A DNA stretch of 64,000 nt from Marchantia polymorpha subsp. ruderalis (GCA_037833965.1 AP031353.1:12402501-12466500); one strand, 5' to 3'. Shown: positions 23,470-45,557, counted from the stretch's first letter. The notes: generated by a model from the sequence alone, not told the origin. Numbers and translations are program-made.

Positions 23470-25490
23470 ATGCTAGAACTTCTGAAGTGGTGGCAGTTAG
23501 GTGTAGATTCTGTGTATGTTTCGGACGCGAAGAACTTGTTAAAAAATCCTCTACATCTTAGACATTTGAGGGGCATCCTTTCAAGACAGACAACTACATG
23601 CAGCATCTTCGCATCAATCATCAGGTGAGGTGGAGGGAGTATCAGAAGCTTTCGACTGAAGATAAGTACAAATATTTGCTGTTTCTATTAAACATGCTAA
23701 AACTATTTGTCATTTCATGGAAAATAAGTCTGACATGAGCACTTTTATAATCAGATGTTCAATTGTTGATGTGATTATAGGAGACATGCTATGGAATGAA
23801 AATGATTTGTATGGTCAATCACGAGCAAATGCAATGTCACTCTTTAAACTAACTGATGATGGGAATTATTGTATTCAAATTAGCCAAAAAAAAAACAGTT
23901 TGAGCTGGTAATTCGTTTTGTTGCACGAGGAATGTCCTTCTCAATGGCTGCTGATGCAGTTCAGGATGCGAAAGAGTTCTGTGATATTCCTAAACTTGGA
24001 TTTTGTAGTGAATCTCTTGTTGCTTCTTATGTTAGAACCGCATGCGCTATATCTATTGAAAATATTGCTCAGATACTACACTCGGCCTGGACTTTTTCTG
24101 TAGCCTTTGATGCCTCTTGTGACCTACAGGGAGTTTCTTGGATAGATGTTCAAATTTGGTTTTATCAAAATTCTTCTATTGAAAATCTGCACCTTATCAC
24201 ACTTCCTTTTTCTGGTAGACATACAGGATTGGCTATGTTTGAGATGTTTTGCAAGTTGTTTGATGCAGTTTATCCCTTATGGAAAGACAAGCTAATTGGG
24301 TGTTCAACTGATGGTGCTACAAATATGAAAGGACATTTATCTGAAGTTGTGACACGTATTCAGGAAGTAGTTAGACCAAATTTCATTCGTATATGGTGTT
24401 TGCTGCATCAGATAGATATTGTGATGCAAAAGATATATAAAAATGCTGGCTGTGGATTTCAGAAGACTCTAACCTCATTGATTTCTGTTTTACGACGTCA
24501 GAAAATTTTGATAGATGAAATGCAAGCTATTTGTCCAAATTTATCTACTACTCGTTGGGCCTCTATGTCACGTGTATCTCGTTTTTTGGTCAAAAGAAGA
24601 TCTGAAATCATGGCTTATTTTGAACAGAGTGATGTTTCTCAAAGAATTCGTGACATGCCTTCATTATCTTGGTGGATTATGGTTGCAGTTGTAAGTGAGC
24701 TTTCAGGGCATGTAAGTCAGTGTGTGGAAGGTTTACAAGGAAGAAGAACTACTTTGCAACAAAAAAGTCGGTTCTTCAAGATCTGCTTACTAACTTACAG
24801 CGTTTTGCATGTGTAGAGCGAGTTGGGATTGAATTAAACTCATCCCCAGCGTTTGACATTGTAACCTTGGACAGATGGTAAGTTAGTCATGCCAATCTGA
24901 TTGGGTTAATCGAAGATCAAGGTCTATTTGCTACCCAAGCATTGGCAGAGATTGACACATACTCAAAAAGTGAAGTGTTGCATGCAGTTGGCAACCTGTT
25001 TTTGGAAGCAATTTGTAATTTGAGCAAGGTAGAAGCTACACGTGATGAGTTGAACCAGGCAGCTTCTAGTATTTTGCCACCTTGCTTGCCTTAGGAACGG
25101 GTAGCTATGAAGACACGAGAAATTGTTCAGTTAGTTCTTAAATATCAAGATCGTCTCCAAGTTTCTCGGGAACAAGAGGACATAGATAAAATAGTGGAAG
25201 AACACAAAGAGCTTCTGGTTTTGTAAACAGAGAGCATCGTCTTCGAAATGCTTTGAGTAGGTTGACTTAGCAGTCTGATTTTTGTGAAGCTTGGAGTACT
25301 CCGAATATTAGGAACAGGTTTCCTCGACTTATGGAATTTGTAGGAGGATTAGCTTGTCCATTTCCTAATACTGCAACGGTAGAAAGTGATTTTTCAGTTT
25401 TGAAATGGGAGAAAGATATTCATAGGTCCAATATAACTCCCATTTTTCTTCAAGGTATATTACACTGTCGTCAAATTTGAAGTTTATTAA
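23470..25490 (+). pseudogene. hAT transposase, broken
   Basis: The N-terminal part has a BED-like zinc finger: VRCRFC (C-x2-C), then TDNYMQHLRINH (H-x4-H), followed by WREYQKLSTEDK. The catalytic region is open at 23932-24816 and includes AFDASCDLQGVSWIDVQ, GCSTDGATNMKGH, WCLLHQIDIVMQKIY and a TTRWASMSR block. The C-terminal dimerisation domain (hATC) is seen at about 25325-25480 with FPNTATVESDFSVLKWEKDI. Stops or frame changes separate the three parts: near 23565, 23700-23930, 24800, 25093 and about 25225. It is closest to the hAT families whose relatives in animals include ZMYM/FAM200-type genes. It is not functional as it stands. Confidence 0.9.
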
Positions 25491-25605
25491 AGAAAACATG
25501 ACAGATTTATGTCATGTTCCGTATGTTCCTTATTTTGTTCTGAAAATGTTCCTTATTTTGACGAGATACGGAACATAAGGAATTCGCCCTATATAGAGAG
25601 GCCTG

Positions 25606-25614
25606 GTGTAGAGG
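25606..25614 (+). repeat. Target-site duplication, right of hAT element
   Basis: GTGTAGAGG directly follows the right terminal repeat and matches 22574-22582. The following bases TAGACGATCGGAGTTC continue the arm A sequence TAGACGATCAGAGTCC. Confidence 0.85.
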
Positions 25615-26164
25615 TAGACGATCGGAGTTCTATAAAGAGTTCGTAGCTGAAGTTAGAGAATGTGAAACGTGTGAAACGCGCTATGCTCGCAATGATGATT
25701 CAAGCCAGTTATCCATTCTGAGTTTCGGCCACGTAGTTTTACAGTCTGGGCTAGCCTGATATAATCAGAATGTACATGTGTCCAATCTCCTTAATCTTAT
25801 CCGGGTTCCAACCTCCAGATTCACACCCCTCCTCCCTTTGTAATGCCACCCCCTCTATATTGTCACCCTTTGACCTTGTAAGTGTGGAACCTTGTCATTT
25901 TAGGGCCTGATCACCGAGACCATCAATTTGTATTATAGCAGCATAATATACATCATCATTGCTTTGTAAAATATATATGGTCATTCTCCACCTAATTTGA
26001 TCACTTATGAAAAATTTTGTATGAAACGCTTGAGTTTGACGCTAGTGGAAAAGGTGTACAACTACAACTTTTCTATTGTTCTTCTTTGGTGTACAACTAC
26101 ACCAAGGAAGAACACCATACTGTGTCCAACAAAAAAAAATTGGTGTAATTGGAATCATAGTGAA

Positions 26165-27150
26165 TAAATGAATCTTCAAGTTGATTGAGGATACATCCTG
26201 CTTTTGGGGTCACATTGCCAACCAGTTTCAAGAATTTTGAAAGTTACTTTTGCACTCAAAAATGATCTGATTTAAGAACCGTAAATTGCATTGCAATCAC
26301 AATGGACTATACTATATTGTCAATACATATGTTCATGTATAATATAGAAAAGTATAGTCAGACATTTCAAACGCTTCATACACTATCTATAGGCAAGTAA
26401 TTTCATCCATTAATTCAATATGAATGTTCATTCTAGCATGCATATCATAAATGAGCACACAATGTTGATCTTGAGATATTTGATCTTGTCCTTGATATAT
26501 GATTTGTATCACTTGCTCTCATGTTGTGGTGTGAAGTAGTTTATTAATATGAATTTAGATAGCGCTTAAAGTGGTTGATAAGGCATTCTCTAAAACAGGC
26601 AAGAATAGTAAACAAACTTGAGCTTAGCGACTAGTCCATGCGTGGTATCATACAAACTGTCTTGCACCATTATTCAAATTCTAGAGCGACATTTGTAATG
26701 ATGAGGAGGGCTTCTACAAGCTTTGATATAAGTTTATTAATATCAAGACTCAATAAAAACCCGCTCCAAATTTCGGCATAACAAAGAAGTGATACAAAGC
26801 AACCATAAAAAATGAGCCCAAGTATTCAATATCAACCTTGTGTGCTCATTTCATATAAGCATGCTAGAATGAACATTCATATTGAAGCAATGTTTGGAAA
26901 CACTTGCTTGTAGAAAGTGTATGAAGTGTTTCTAATTTCTTATTCTATTTTCTCTACTGAACTTGAAAATTTTTACTGGCAATGTGGTACACTCCATTCT
27001 GACTACAGCGCAATTTACTGTTTTTCAATAAGATCATTTTTGAATGTGTAACAAATTCTCAAAAGTTTTGAAGTTGGTTGAAATGTGTTTCCAAAAGCAG
27101 AATTCGTAAAATACCTTGAGGGAATTGTACTGTGCAGTAGCCTTTAGAAA
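26165..27150. mobile_element. Large imperfect inverted repeat (foldback-like element)
   Basis: Arms of about 340 bp (26165-26505 and 26810-27150) pair in inverted orientation around a spacer of about 300 bp. The core, AATATGAATGTTCATTCTAG plus CATGC, is perfect over 25 bp at 26417-26441 and 26859-26883. Outward, CACTCAAAAATGATCT pairs with the complement of the ATCATTTTTGAATG region near 27028-27041. Pairing weakens further out. There is no counterpart in arm A at this place, so it is probably an insertion in arm B. No transposase is seen, and exact ends and target duplication are unresolved. Confidence 0.7.
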
Positions 27151-27879
27151 ATCTTGCAACCTCTCATGAAACTCTTGCATGGTCTACTTTTGAATCGAAT
27201 TTTTAAATTTTTGTTGTTGTGAAAAGTCGATATTATGATTTTTTTTACTCAAATTACATAAAATTCAGTATTATTCTCTCATTGACACGTGTCTTACTAT
27301 AAAATCATCAAGCTCATTTTTATTGCAAAAGGCTGCTATGAAGTATGAGAATTTATCTAATCTACAGTATGAGATTTGAAAGAAATTTGAAGTTGACAAT
27401 ATTCACAAATGCGAGTACTTGCTTGGAGAGTATGTAAACATCTTGTATAAGATTCATCACCATACTTATGTGATACAATATATATAAATAATCATAACTT
27501 AACATTTTTTAAATCTCAAGATTATCAAAATAATCTATTATTTGTATATATTCATATCAAGTAATATGTAATAAAATTCTATTGCACAAATCAAGTTTTT
27601 TGATCAAGCTAAAAAAACACTTTGGAGAGCACAATAAAGTGTACTAAAAAAATTCTACTCACTATGATTAAAAATAAGTCAAATTGTGATAGGGAGCTGA
27701 TACTCCCATCTTGCTTACTTGCTTTTGCCCTCCTCCCCTTATCTCACCACCTACTTTTCCATCATTCTAATTCTTCCCATTTCTTGTACCCGCCATTCCA
27801 AATTGGGAAGAGGATCATGAACCCTCCTCCCAACTTGGGAGTCCCAAGGCGCAGTTTCATTTATTACATTATCATTACA
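27151..27879. other. Unassigned part of arm B
   Basis: This is AT-rich sequence between the inverted repeat and the copia fossil. A more pyrimidine-rich patch at 27690-27850 gives a short frame (27622-27930) of Pro/Ser/Leu-rich character without a domain. I see no gene. Confidence 0.4.
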
Positions 27880-30800
27880 ACTTCAAACGGCCTGAAAATA
27901 TTGATAAAAATGCTAAGTTTCAAATCTTGATTATTTTTGTTAAATATTTTTGTTTTCAAATACATATATATTGCATCAAAGAAAAAAATTTGACATTGAA
28001 TAAGTATAAAAGGGATAAAAATTTTGGTTGGCATCAAATTAAATCATTATGAACATTGATGTTAATAATATTTGTAATAATTGATTTAAACCTACGATTA
28101 AGCAACGTTGAATCCATCACATATGGTATTGATCTCTAGCTTTTATAGATTATTGTACTTATATACTCTTAATATATATTTATCATCTATTTTCACCTTG
28201 AAAATTCTTTTTATTGAGCTTCACTCAAGATGTTTTAAATCTAACATTTCAAAAGAGACCAAATTTTGTTTTATATAAGAATAAATCTTAAGAATTGATG
28301 TATATCAAACTTCATCAAACATTTGAATTCTAAAAGATGCAATACCTTCAATTATATAGAATTGATCAAATCTCATAAAAATTGATCCATTACTAAAAAA
28401 CAAATAAAAACAAGCACAGTCTAAGATCTACACTTCATCATTTTTTGATAAGTTTCAGAGTACATGCCTTTAGCATCATAGATCATCTTTAAGCAAATTA
28501 TCGTCCTCGGTATCAAACTCTTGAACCATATTGGTTAAAGTAAAATCATCATTTTTTATTTTCATGGTAACTTATTTCTTAATGTGACCATTCTTGCAAC
28601 ATTTTGAGCATATCACTCACTTTGCTTACTTTTAGATCTGGATATGCTTTTAGATCAAATATGTTTGACATTCTTCTCCTTTCTTGAATATGATTAACCT
28701 TGATCCACATCCAATGCCAAACCGGAGAAGAGAATGAAGAAGTTGTCAACATCATTTTTTTATGCAAATCATCAGTCAATAATGCATTTACAACTTTGTG
28801 ATAAGTGATTGTTTACTAAACACAAAAAAACAAGATTTGTGACAATACTTGATATGATGTTGATAGCAAATTCAAATGCTGTAACTCTTTTCTCTTCTCG
28901 CTTATTACTCTTCAAGATTCTGGAAATCAAACACTACTTCATTAATCGTATCAATATGATTCTGAATTTTTGTGCCAAAACCTTTCTACTTGAAAGTTCA
29001 TCAACTTCAAAGATACCTTCAGATTATTTCACAAATCTATTAAGTAAAATCGTTGTTTAAAAATTTAAAAAAACAAAATGCAATTGTCATAATACTTTAA
29101 TTGATTCAATATTGAAGATTGTAGATTAAATATGACTATGTTCATAGTTTACTGCTTAAAATACTTTCAATCAATTTTGTTGCAAATGCCAGATTTGAGA
29201 CTTGAAGTTTTTTTCAAATGCATAGCATTCAGCTTATCCCTGACTTGTCCCTCTCAAAGTGGATAATCTTGTCTCTCAAACCTCACTTTCTCATAACGTG
29301 CTCTGCTAGACTTAGTGTCTGTCATCTTCTTAAGCCAAATCATTAAAGTTTTGCTTTATGACATTGGAACAAATGCGTATTCTTTCCACTTCATATTTCA
29401 TTTTCAAGATTTTGTTTTTGCTTTTGAGCTTGACTAGATCAAAGTCTATAAGAGAAGATTTTATTGAAACATGTGTAAAAAAAGAGTTATTGCAATAAAT
29501 TTTTGAAGCAACGCCGAGTCTCTTAATTAATCAATAGTCAAGATTTAAGTATTATGCAAGGGACAATTGTTTGTCTTTGTAATATCTTTTTGGCGATCAT
29601 TATTGTAATATAGACTCTAAAAACTACGACGGTCACATAAATCACAAGATTGAGCTTGTCATGAGTGTAATGATCATTGAATCTTTGATTTGCGATCTCA
29701 TTAAACTTTCTTGTGTGTAATAATAAATTTCTTTCACTTTCACATGAACTTTTTGTCTATGTCTATTTTTTCATCAATTTTGTATATCGTTGATGAGCTT
29801 TAATCGCAATATTTTGAACTAAAAACATTGCTATTTAACAATTGCGTCAATGCATTTGAATCCTTTGGCGCAAAATACGTCATCATGCCTTCGATTAACA
29901 ACTTTTCAAACCAAATTGTTGATATCCAATGTTTGTCACAAACAACATAGTTATTTTTATCAATTCATATTCTCGCCCAAATTTGTAGTCAAACATTACA
30001 ATTTTTTTATTAGATGTTACATATTCTTATAATTGTAACTTTTGTTGACCTTTTTTTATTATGATTCATGAAATTGATCGTCAAGTCCATTTGACCAATA
30101 GAAACAATCTCAAACCGTCACATCTCACAAAAATTTAGTAACTATCTTTGATTGTAATATTGGCTATGAATTTTTTGAATCTTTAAAACAAAAACTTTCA
30201 TCAACAAAGATATTGAAAACTGAAGCATATGAAGATCATAGTTATGCATACAATGAACATCAACTGTAAAATTAAACTAAGCACTAAATTTTCTTGAAGA
30301 TACAAATCTGCTTCCGTACGCAACATATTTGTCTTTTCAAGTAAGAGATTAAAGCAAAGATGATAATTCTAACTACAATTTGGTATCCATGTCTTTTTTG
30401 ATATCAATTGTTACAAGTTACACAAGTATTTACATATTCACAAACCAAAATATCAAAAAAACACGCATACACAATGTAGGAAAGGAATGTATATGATTTT
30501 ACACTCTTGTGCTACATTGTAACACTAGTGAACACACCTCATAATTACTAGGTTAAATTTTAACCAGAGAAATCGTGATTCCAACTCTAACTCAAGCTAG
30601 ATTCACTAAGGTTTGATATGAAAATTGAATCAATTCTAACAATGTTGAAGAAAGAAGTGAAATGAAATTTGTGTGACTATGCATGGTTTGATAAAAATTA
30701 ATGAATTTAACTAAGACATGTGTGTTTAACAAGATGTATATTTTATATACAAAAATTATTTCATAATGCTTTCATTGAACTGATAGAGTTTGATAAAAGA

Positions 30801-31575
30801 AAGACGCAAGATTGAGTAAATTATTAATCTTGATTGGCTCAAGAATTTTATTCAACGTAGCTTATTTTAGAAAATTATTTCTTAATGTGAATGTGATCTA
30901 GGTAAATAAACATGATCATTAATTTAAAATTTCCAATTTAATGCTTGAATAAATAATTTTTTCAAATCTATATAAAAAAATTAAATTTGATGAATAATTT
31001 TATTTTTATGATAAATATATTCAATTAAATTATCAATTTTGTTGGTTTGCTTGCCATGTACAAATTTTCTAATAGATTAAAGCATATATCTTATTTCATT
31101 CAATTATTTTCATATATATATATATACACACCTATTTAATCTTATATTATTTTTCATCAAAACACATTTTCAATTCAACATTTACATAATCAATCAATGA
31201 TTTGACATTGCATGATTTTGCATCAAGCACAAGATCAAATTGCAACTTAAATTTTAAACATTTTAAACTATATTTTTAATAAAGGAAAGAATTTTTTCTA
31301 ATTTGACATGTTATTTTTCATCTTTTTTAAAACAAGAGCAATATTGATATTAGTGATTTTTATCAAAAACATAGAAGTTAGTACTCTTTTGTTGTAAAAA
31401 TTTTTGAACTTATTTCTTTTTCTTATTCTTCAAAAAATGGTAATGAAATATTGAAATGAAAAACTTTAAAGTAACAAAAATAATCATTGAATTTCAATTA
31501 TTCAAGTTAAATATTGCAAAAAAAATTGAAAACTTTTGCCTTACTTAATGTATAGTTTTTTATATTTAAGTTTTT
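27880..31575 (-). mobile_element. Ty1/copia LTR retrotransposon fossil (arm B)
   Basis: Duplicate of the fossil at 8756-11983. A Gag trace is visible on the minus strand around 28800-28560, with the segment resembling LTDDLHKKMMLTTSS and a degraded zinc-knuckle area. It has many breaks, no intact pol, and unresolved LTR borders. Similarity to arm A fades near 31575. Confidence 0.55.
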
Positions 31576-33589
31576 ACAACTCTAGACACAAAATAATTTT
31601 CATTGCACTAAGATATTTTTGTCTAAATTCAAATGTCAAGTCAATAAATTCAAATTCTTTGAATGTTTTAACATCATATTTGTTTTAACAATAAGCATGT
31701 TTTCTACATAATATATTGGAATAGAGATTCAAAAAAATATGATATTTCAATTATAGACGAAAAATGAATAAAAATTATCTGAATATTTAAACATATCATG
31801 AAATTATCAAAATAATCATGAAATTATCAAAATAGTATTTAATCAAGTCACAATTTTAGAATATAAAGTCATAATTTGTCATTAAAAGATAGAACTTATT
31901 GTGATCCACATCTTTCTTGTTTTGTGAAATTATTGTGATCCACATCTTTCTTATTTTGTGAAAATGTTTTATTATCAAATTGATTTATAAATCTATTGTA
32001 CACCTTTGGTTAAAATATATATCAATTTGTAATTCTATAACATCTTCTTCATTTGATCATATTTTAAAATTTTCCCTTACTCTCAGATCCTCATATTCAT
32101 CAATTAAAATTTATTATTTTGTACATTGATGCATTTCAATCAAATAAATCTAACAAAGTCTCAAATAAAATTGTTTCATATTCTTTCAAGATGAAAATCA
32201 TATCATCATAAAAAAATAACATCATATTTTAACAAAGTTAAAATAAATAGAATATTGTAGAAAAAAGTTTAAAAATAATATTTTCTTGATTTTTATGATT
32301 TTTGGGCCAAAAACTCCTAAATAAACATGAAAATTAAAGAAAAATTAACAAATTCTTTGTGGCCAATGGAAAAATGATGATGATTGAAGTGTAAAAATGT
32401 GATAGCCAAAGAACAAAAATATTTACAAAAATTGCAGACAAGTTTACATTTAATGATTTTTGTCAAATGTCGCATTTTGTGAAGTTATTTTTTGATTAAT
32501 TGCTACAATAAAGATATTTATTTTCGCTAAATATAATTGAAATTTTTTTCCATAATAAAATTTTAATGAAAAATGATTATATAAAAAACCATTATTTGAT
32601 CTTTGATCATATAAAATTACTATGATCAAATAAGATTTCAATATAAAGAAATGTTCTTATTGTCATGTAAATAAAATTATTGTTAAACTTTTTTTTCTTT
32701 TTTTTTTCTTGTTTCTGGTGTGCTATATTTTAATTGGAAATAAATGTATGAATAGTTATTTCTCAAATGCTTGTACATCTTTTGTTGTTAACTTTCATGA
32801 TAATGCTTGTATATTAAGATCTTATATAAATTGATTTGTTCTTGTATGCAGTGGTATAATTCTTTATGCCACAAAGTTATCTATATGACACGAGGTCATT
32901 TTTATAACCTAGATCAAGATATGTCATAATCTCAAGTTAGTGTAAAATACAAGTGCAGTATAAACCCATGTTAGTATAATCCAAGAGCATGGTATAACTC
33001 ATGTCATGATACTTGAGTTTTGACTAGAATCTTATAAAGTTATTATTAGTAAGAGCATTTACTTTGATAATTCTAGTCATTGAAAGAATGAAATATATGT
33101 TAGATTTCACAATTAAAAATCACAAATCTCAATGGTGATTGTTTTAGATGTTTTGGTATCAGACATAACACAGCACAATATTATTAAAGTGGAGATTGAT
33201 CATTATGTAATCAATGATGTGACACAAAGAAAAACTTATGTAGTGATAGAACCAATTCTTGAAAAGAAATAACTAGAGGAGTAGGTTATCTTTGATTAGA
33301 TTCATGTTATTGCACAATATGATAGACATAAACCAATAATGTTTACAAGAAAATCATCAAATTGGATTAATAGAGTCATCATCTCTTCAATGCCAGATGA
33401 ATCATACATATCTCATGATCCGATTCATCAATTATTGAAGATTATAATATTAGTATAGAGAATAATAATGATATTGCATTAATTTTGGAAAAAGAAAAAC
33501 TTTCATCTTCATGGGATGCAAGTTTCATGGTTTTTCTACATCAATAAAAACCAACATATAAACTCTAGTGCTACTTGCGAATCTCGTTT
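31576..33589. other. AT-rich non-coding stretch
   Basis: No gene is recognised. It contains two small tandem duplications at 31795-31970. A short plus-strand frame near 33130-33270 (SDITQHNIIKVEIDHYV) does not match a family I know. Confidence 0.45.
31896..31963 (+). repeat. Tandem duplication, 34-bp unit x 2
   Basis: TTATTGTGATCCACATCTTT begins at 31896 and again at 31930. The copies differ by one or two bases. Just upstream, ATCATGAAATTATCAAAAT is also present twice. Confidence 0.85.
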
Positions 33590-34100
33590 TGTTGCTTGAC
33601 GATCTCATCCAACAATGTCAAGTCTGAAGTGAAAGAAGCAATCAAGAATAAAAACAACTCGTAGGTTATCCTCATTCTTCCAAGACTTCACCGTAGCAAA
33701 AAATCTAGATGCATCAATGCTTATGCTACCAACATCGACAAGGTCCGATTCTCGAGTTTGTTATGATATCAACTGTGAAATTAAGATCCAAGAAATCCTA
33801 CAAATCTACAATACTACAAGAGTATGCAGATTCTCCGACTAACATAAGTTTTAACTGAAAAACCTAAAACAATGTTGAAGGTGAGCTAGGTATAGCACTC
33901 ATATATAATGGGGAGTTGAACTAATCTTAACTAAAGTTAACTTAAGTAGAGCAAATATTCAATTTGAGTTATGCTTACATTAGTATGTATTCTTTATTCT
34001 CACTCGTGTGGAAACATTTGTTTCTCGATCCAACAAATTTAAAAATAATTTATTTCCCCAATATTAAAACTGAAAAAAGTCGGTGCTATCATCATGTAGT
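33590..34100 (-). mobile_element. Possible copia leader and LTR fossil
   Basis: On the minus strand, AGTTGATATCATAACAAACT followed by CGAGAATCGGACCTTGTC resembles the initiator-tRNA-Met primer-binding site and leader of plant copia elements, whose consensus is TGGTATCAGAGC. The sequence to the right (33769-34100) would then be LTR. No coding part is attached within reach. This is a weak call based on one short motif. Confidence 0.3.
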
Positions 34101-35958
34101 GATTTGATTCTTGTCACGATTCTTAAAAAAAATTCATTTTCCTTGTCTTATTTTATAGGAAATTTTTTTCCAATGTTCAATCCAACATTAAGATTTTCTT
34201 TTAGAACCAAGATTACAGTACTTCCAATTTGAATAAAGACGATGCTCTTTGATAGCTAGAAAAACGTGAATGTATCTTCGGCCTACCTCGTTTTTGTTGA
34301 CTGCAATTGAAGAGTAGCAACATGGCTGTCAATGAGAGTCATGTTCCCAGTCACACCATAGTCATAAACTGAAAATTGGCCCCTACATGGACCTCATGAA
34401 TGGTAAAAAGATAAAGTAATCCTAAAACTCTCTCAACGAGGTTTATGTGAAAGTTGCGAAAGCCCCTGGGTAATTAAATGTATGCTTTTGGAAATACCGA
34501 CCGAAATTAAAAATTGCGCAGTGTTGCAGAGTCAAGAATAGGGAAATGCAGAGTAAGGGAAAAGAGAAGCGCAGAGTAGGTAGTACCTATTTCCAGTGAC
34601 AGGACGAGAATTGCAAGTCTAAGACTTCAGATCAGTAGATAACGCTTTCGGTGCGAGGCCAATTGTGAAATTTGTCGGCCCCAGTATGAAAATTCTTGAT
34701 TTTCTTTGATGGTTCGGGCTAACTATATCTACTCGCGCTCAGATCAATGGCATCAAAAAGAAAATCAGCTGTATTTATGGGCGTGGTGAGTCGAAAATCA
34801 AGAGCGGTGTGTGAAATTTCTCTTTTTTTTTTGTATTCTATGATTTTACAGGTACAGGTCTATGCACTTGAAGGGGAGCAAGAAGGACACAAGAGCACGG
34901 AATGTTGGATGTGTCATAATTTTCCCTTCTAGCTTCAGGATTGTGATTTGATGAGCAATCAGTTCAGGATTGTTGTTCTAGCTTCAGGATCCTTCTAGGT
35001 ACAGTTGTTCCATGTATTGACACCTTTTGATGAGGTGTTGGGAATTTGAATTCGATGCTTTTACTGTGTTTTGCAACTACAGAGGTGCTCAGAGTTGATT
35101 GTGATACAGAATTTCATACTACTTCCTCACGGCTCGGGAAGTCAGATTCCATATCGGGGTATAGAATTCATGCTTGCATTTTGTTCTAGAAACGAATAGG
35201 ACTGGAGATATTACGAGTCCGATTGACCGGACTGTAGTGCGTAAAATGTGTGTATCATTTGCACTTTCTCTGGTCCCAACTGAAGCTGTGAATTAATTGT
35301 TTTAATGAGTCTCAATTGTTCCCTCATGCTGCTACAAAGAATTATCTTGATCAATCATTTTTCACTCTTGTGGAACCTGCCCATTAAGGTAGACCTCAGA
35401 GTGTGTAGCGCTGAATTCATGGCATCGTGACTTCTCAGCATCCGTGTTGTCGCTTTTTTTTCGGGTAAAATCAAGAGTAGCGATTGAATAGCAAGTGCAG
35501 CTCCCGCATACATGGAACAACTGTACCTGCAGGATATGGAATTTTTCTGAGCTTGAGATGTTGGATACATTAAAAGCAAGTCAAAAACTGGTTCTATCCA
35601 GCTACAGCCAAGTGAACTACGACAGTCGTTTAGTCTTACTACAAATCATATCAGTGAGGGAAGGCATGATAATCGATGAAAAATTTAGTGTTATCACCAC
35701 TGTTGTCTCTTGACGAAGTTCGTGGCTTTACCCACATTGACGTTGGAAGTCGGAGTATAAGTATTATTGAGTATGTTCTCTCTCTCAAGTTCAAATCCTT
35801 TCTCTAGCCGACTTTAAGGTGTTGCTGAAGTGTGTTGCTTTCATGACCTAATTAGCTCCTGTCCTTGTCTAATTTCAACAGGGGGAGGCAGTACTTAGCT
35901 TACTTCCTTCAAGATTTTAAAAAATTTCCTGAATCTCGGTGTCAAAGCCGTAACAATA
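34101..35958. other. Region upstream of PEX6
   Basis: This probably includes the PEX6 promoter and 5' untranslated region. A pyrimidine-rich run ending TTTCAACAG at about 35880 could be the 3' end of a 5'-UTR intron. The in-frame stop at 35896-35898 and the absence of an intervening ATG support the start at 35959. A small plus-strand frame at 34747 (MASKRKSAVFMGV, then a GTGAGT donor-like site and a TTTACAG acceptor-like site) could be a short exon or upstream frame, but I do not recognise it. Confidence 0.4.

Positions 35959-45557
<9,599 letters not shown>

Larger units (their letters stand above)
22583..25605 (+). mobile_element. hAT-superfamily DNA transposon (non-functional), 3.0 kb
   Basis: The ends form a perfect 16-bp terminal inverted repeat: CAGGCCTCTCTATATA at 22583-22598 and its complement at 25590-25605. 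Both ends carry subterminal copies of GTTCCGTAT / ATAAGGAAC. The flanking duplication and the empty site in arm A define the borders. Inside are, in order, a perfect 17-bp hairpin, a (6-4) photolyase gene fragment, and a broken hAT transposase. The element cannot code for active transposase but may have been mobile when supplied with it. Confidence 0.93.
19333..31575. repeat. Segmental duplication, arm B
   Basis: Same-orientation partner of 2939-11983, beginning at TGTAGTAAGAAGCTCCG. It contains the second MACPF copy, a later hAT insertion, a large imperfect inverted repeat, and the second copy of the copia fossil. After removing the hAT element, the offset between the arms is about 16.1-16.4 kb throughout. 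This fits a single duplication of the whole block rather than separate insertions. Confidence 0.8.

Noticed and set aside
23717-23911. Separate small gene between the BED finger and the catalytic part of the hAT transposase
   Set aside because: It sits where the transposase continues and reads as part of the decayed transposase region, not an independent gene.
35741-35815. tRNA-like stretch with TTCAAATC and a 7-bp AAGTCGG/CCGACTT end pairing
   Set aside because: The T-loop-like motif has no matching T stem and there is no D arm or anticodon arm. I read the pairing as coincidence.
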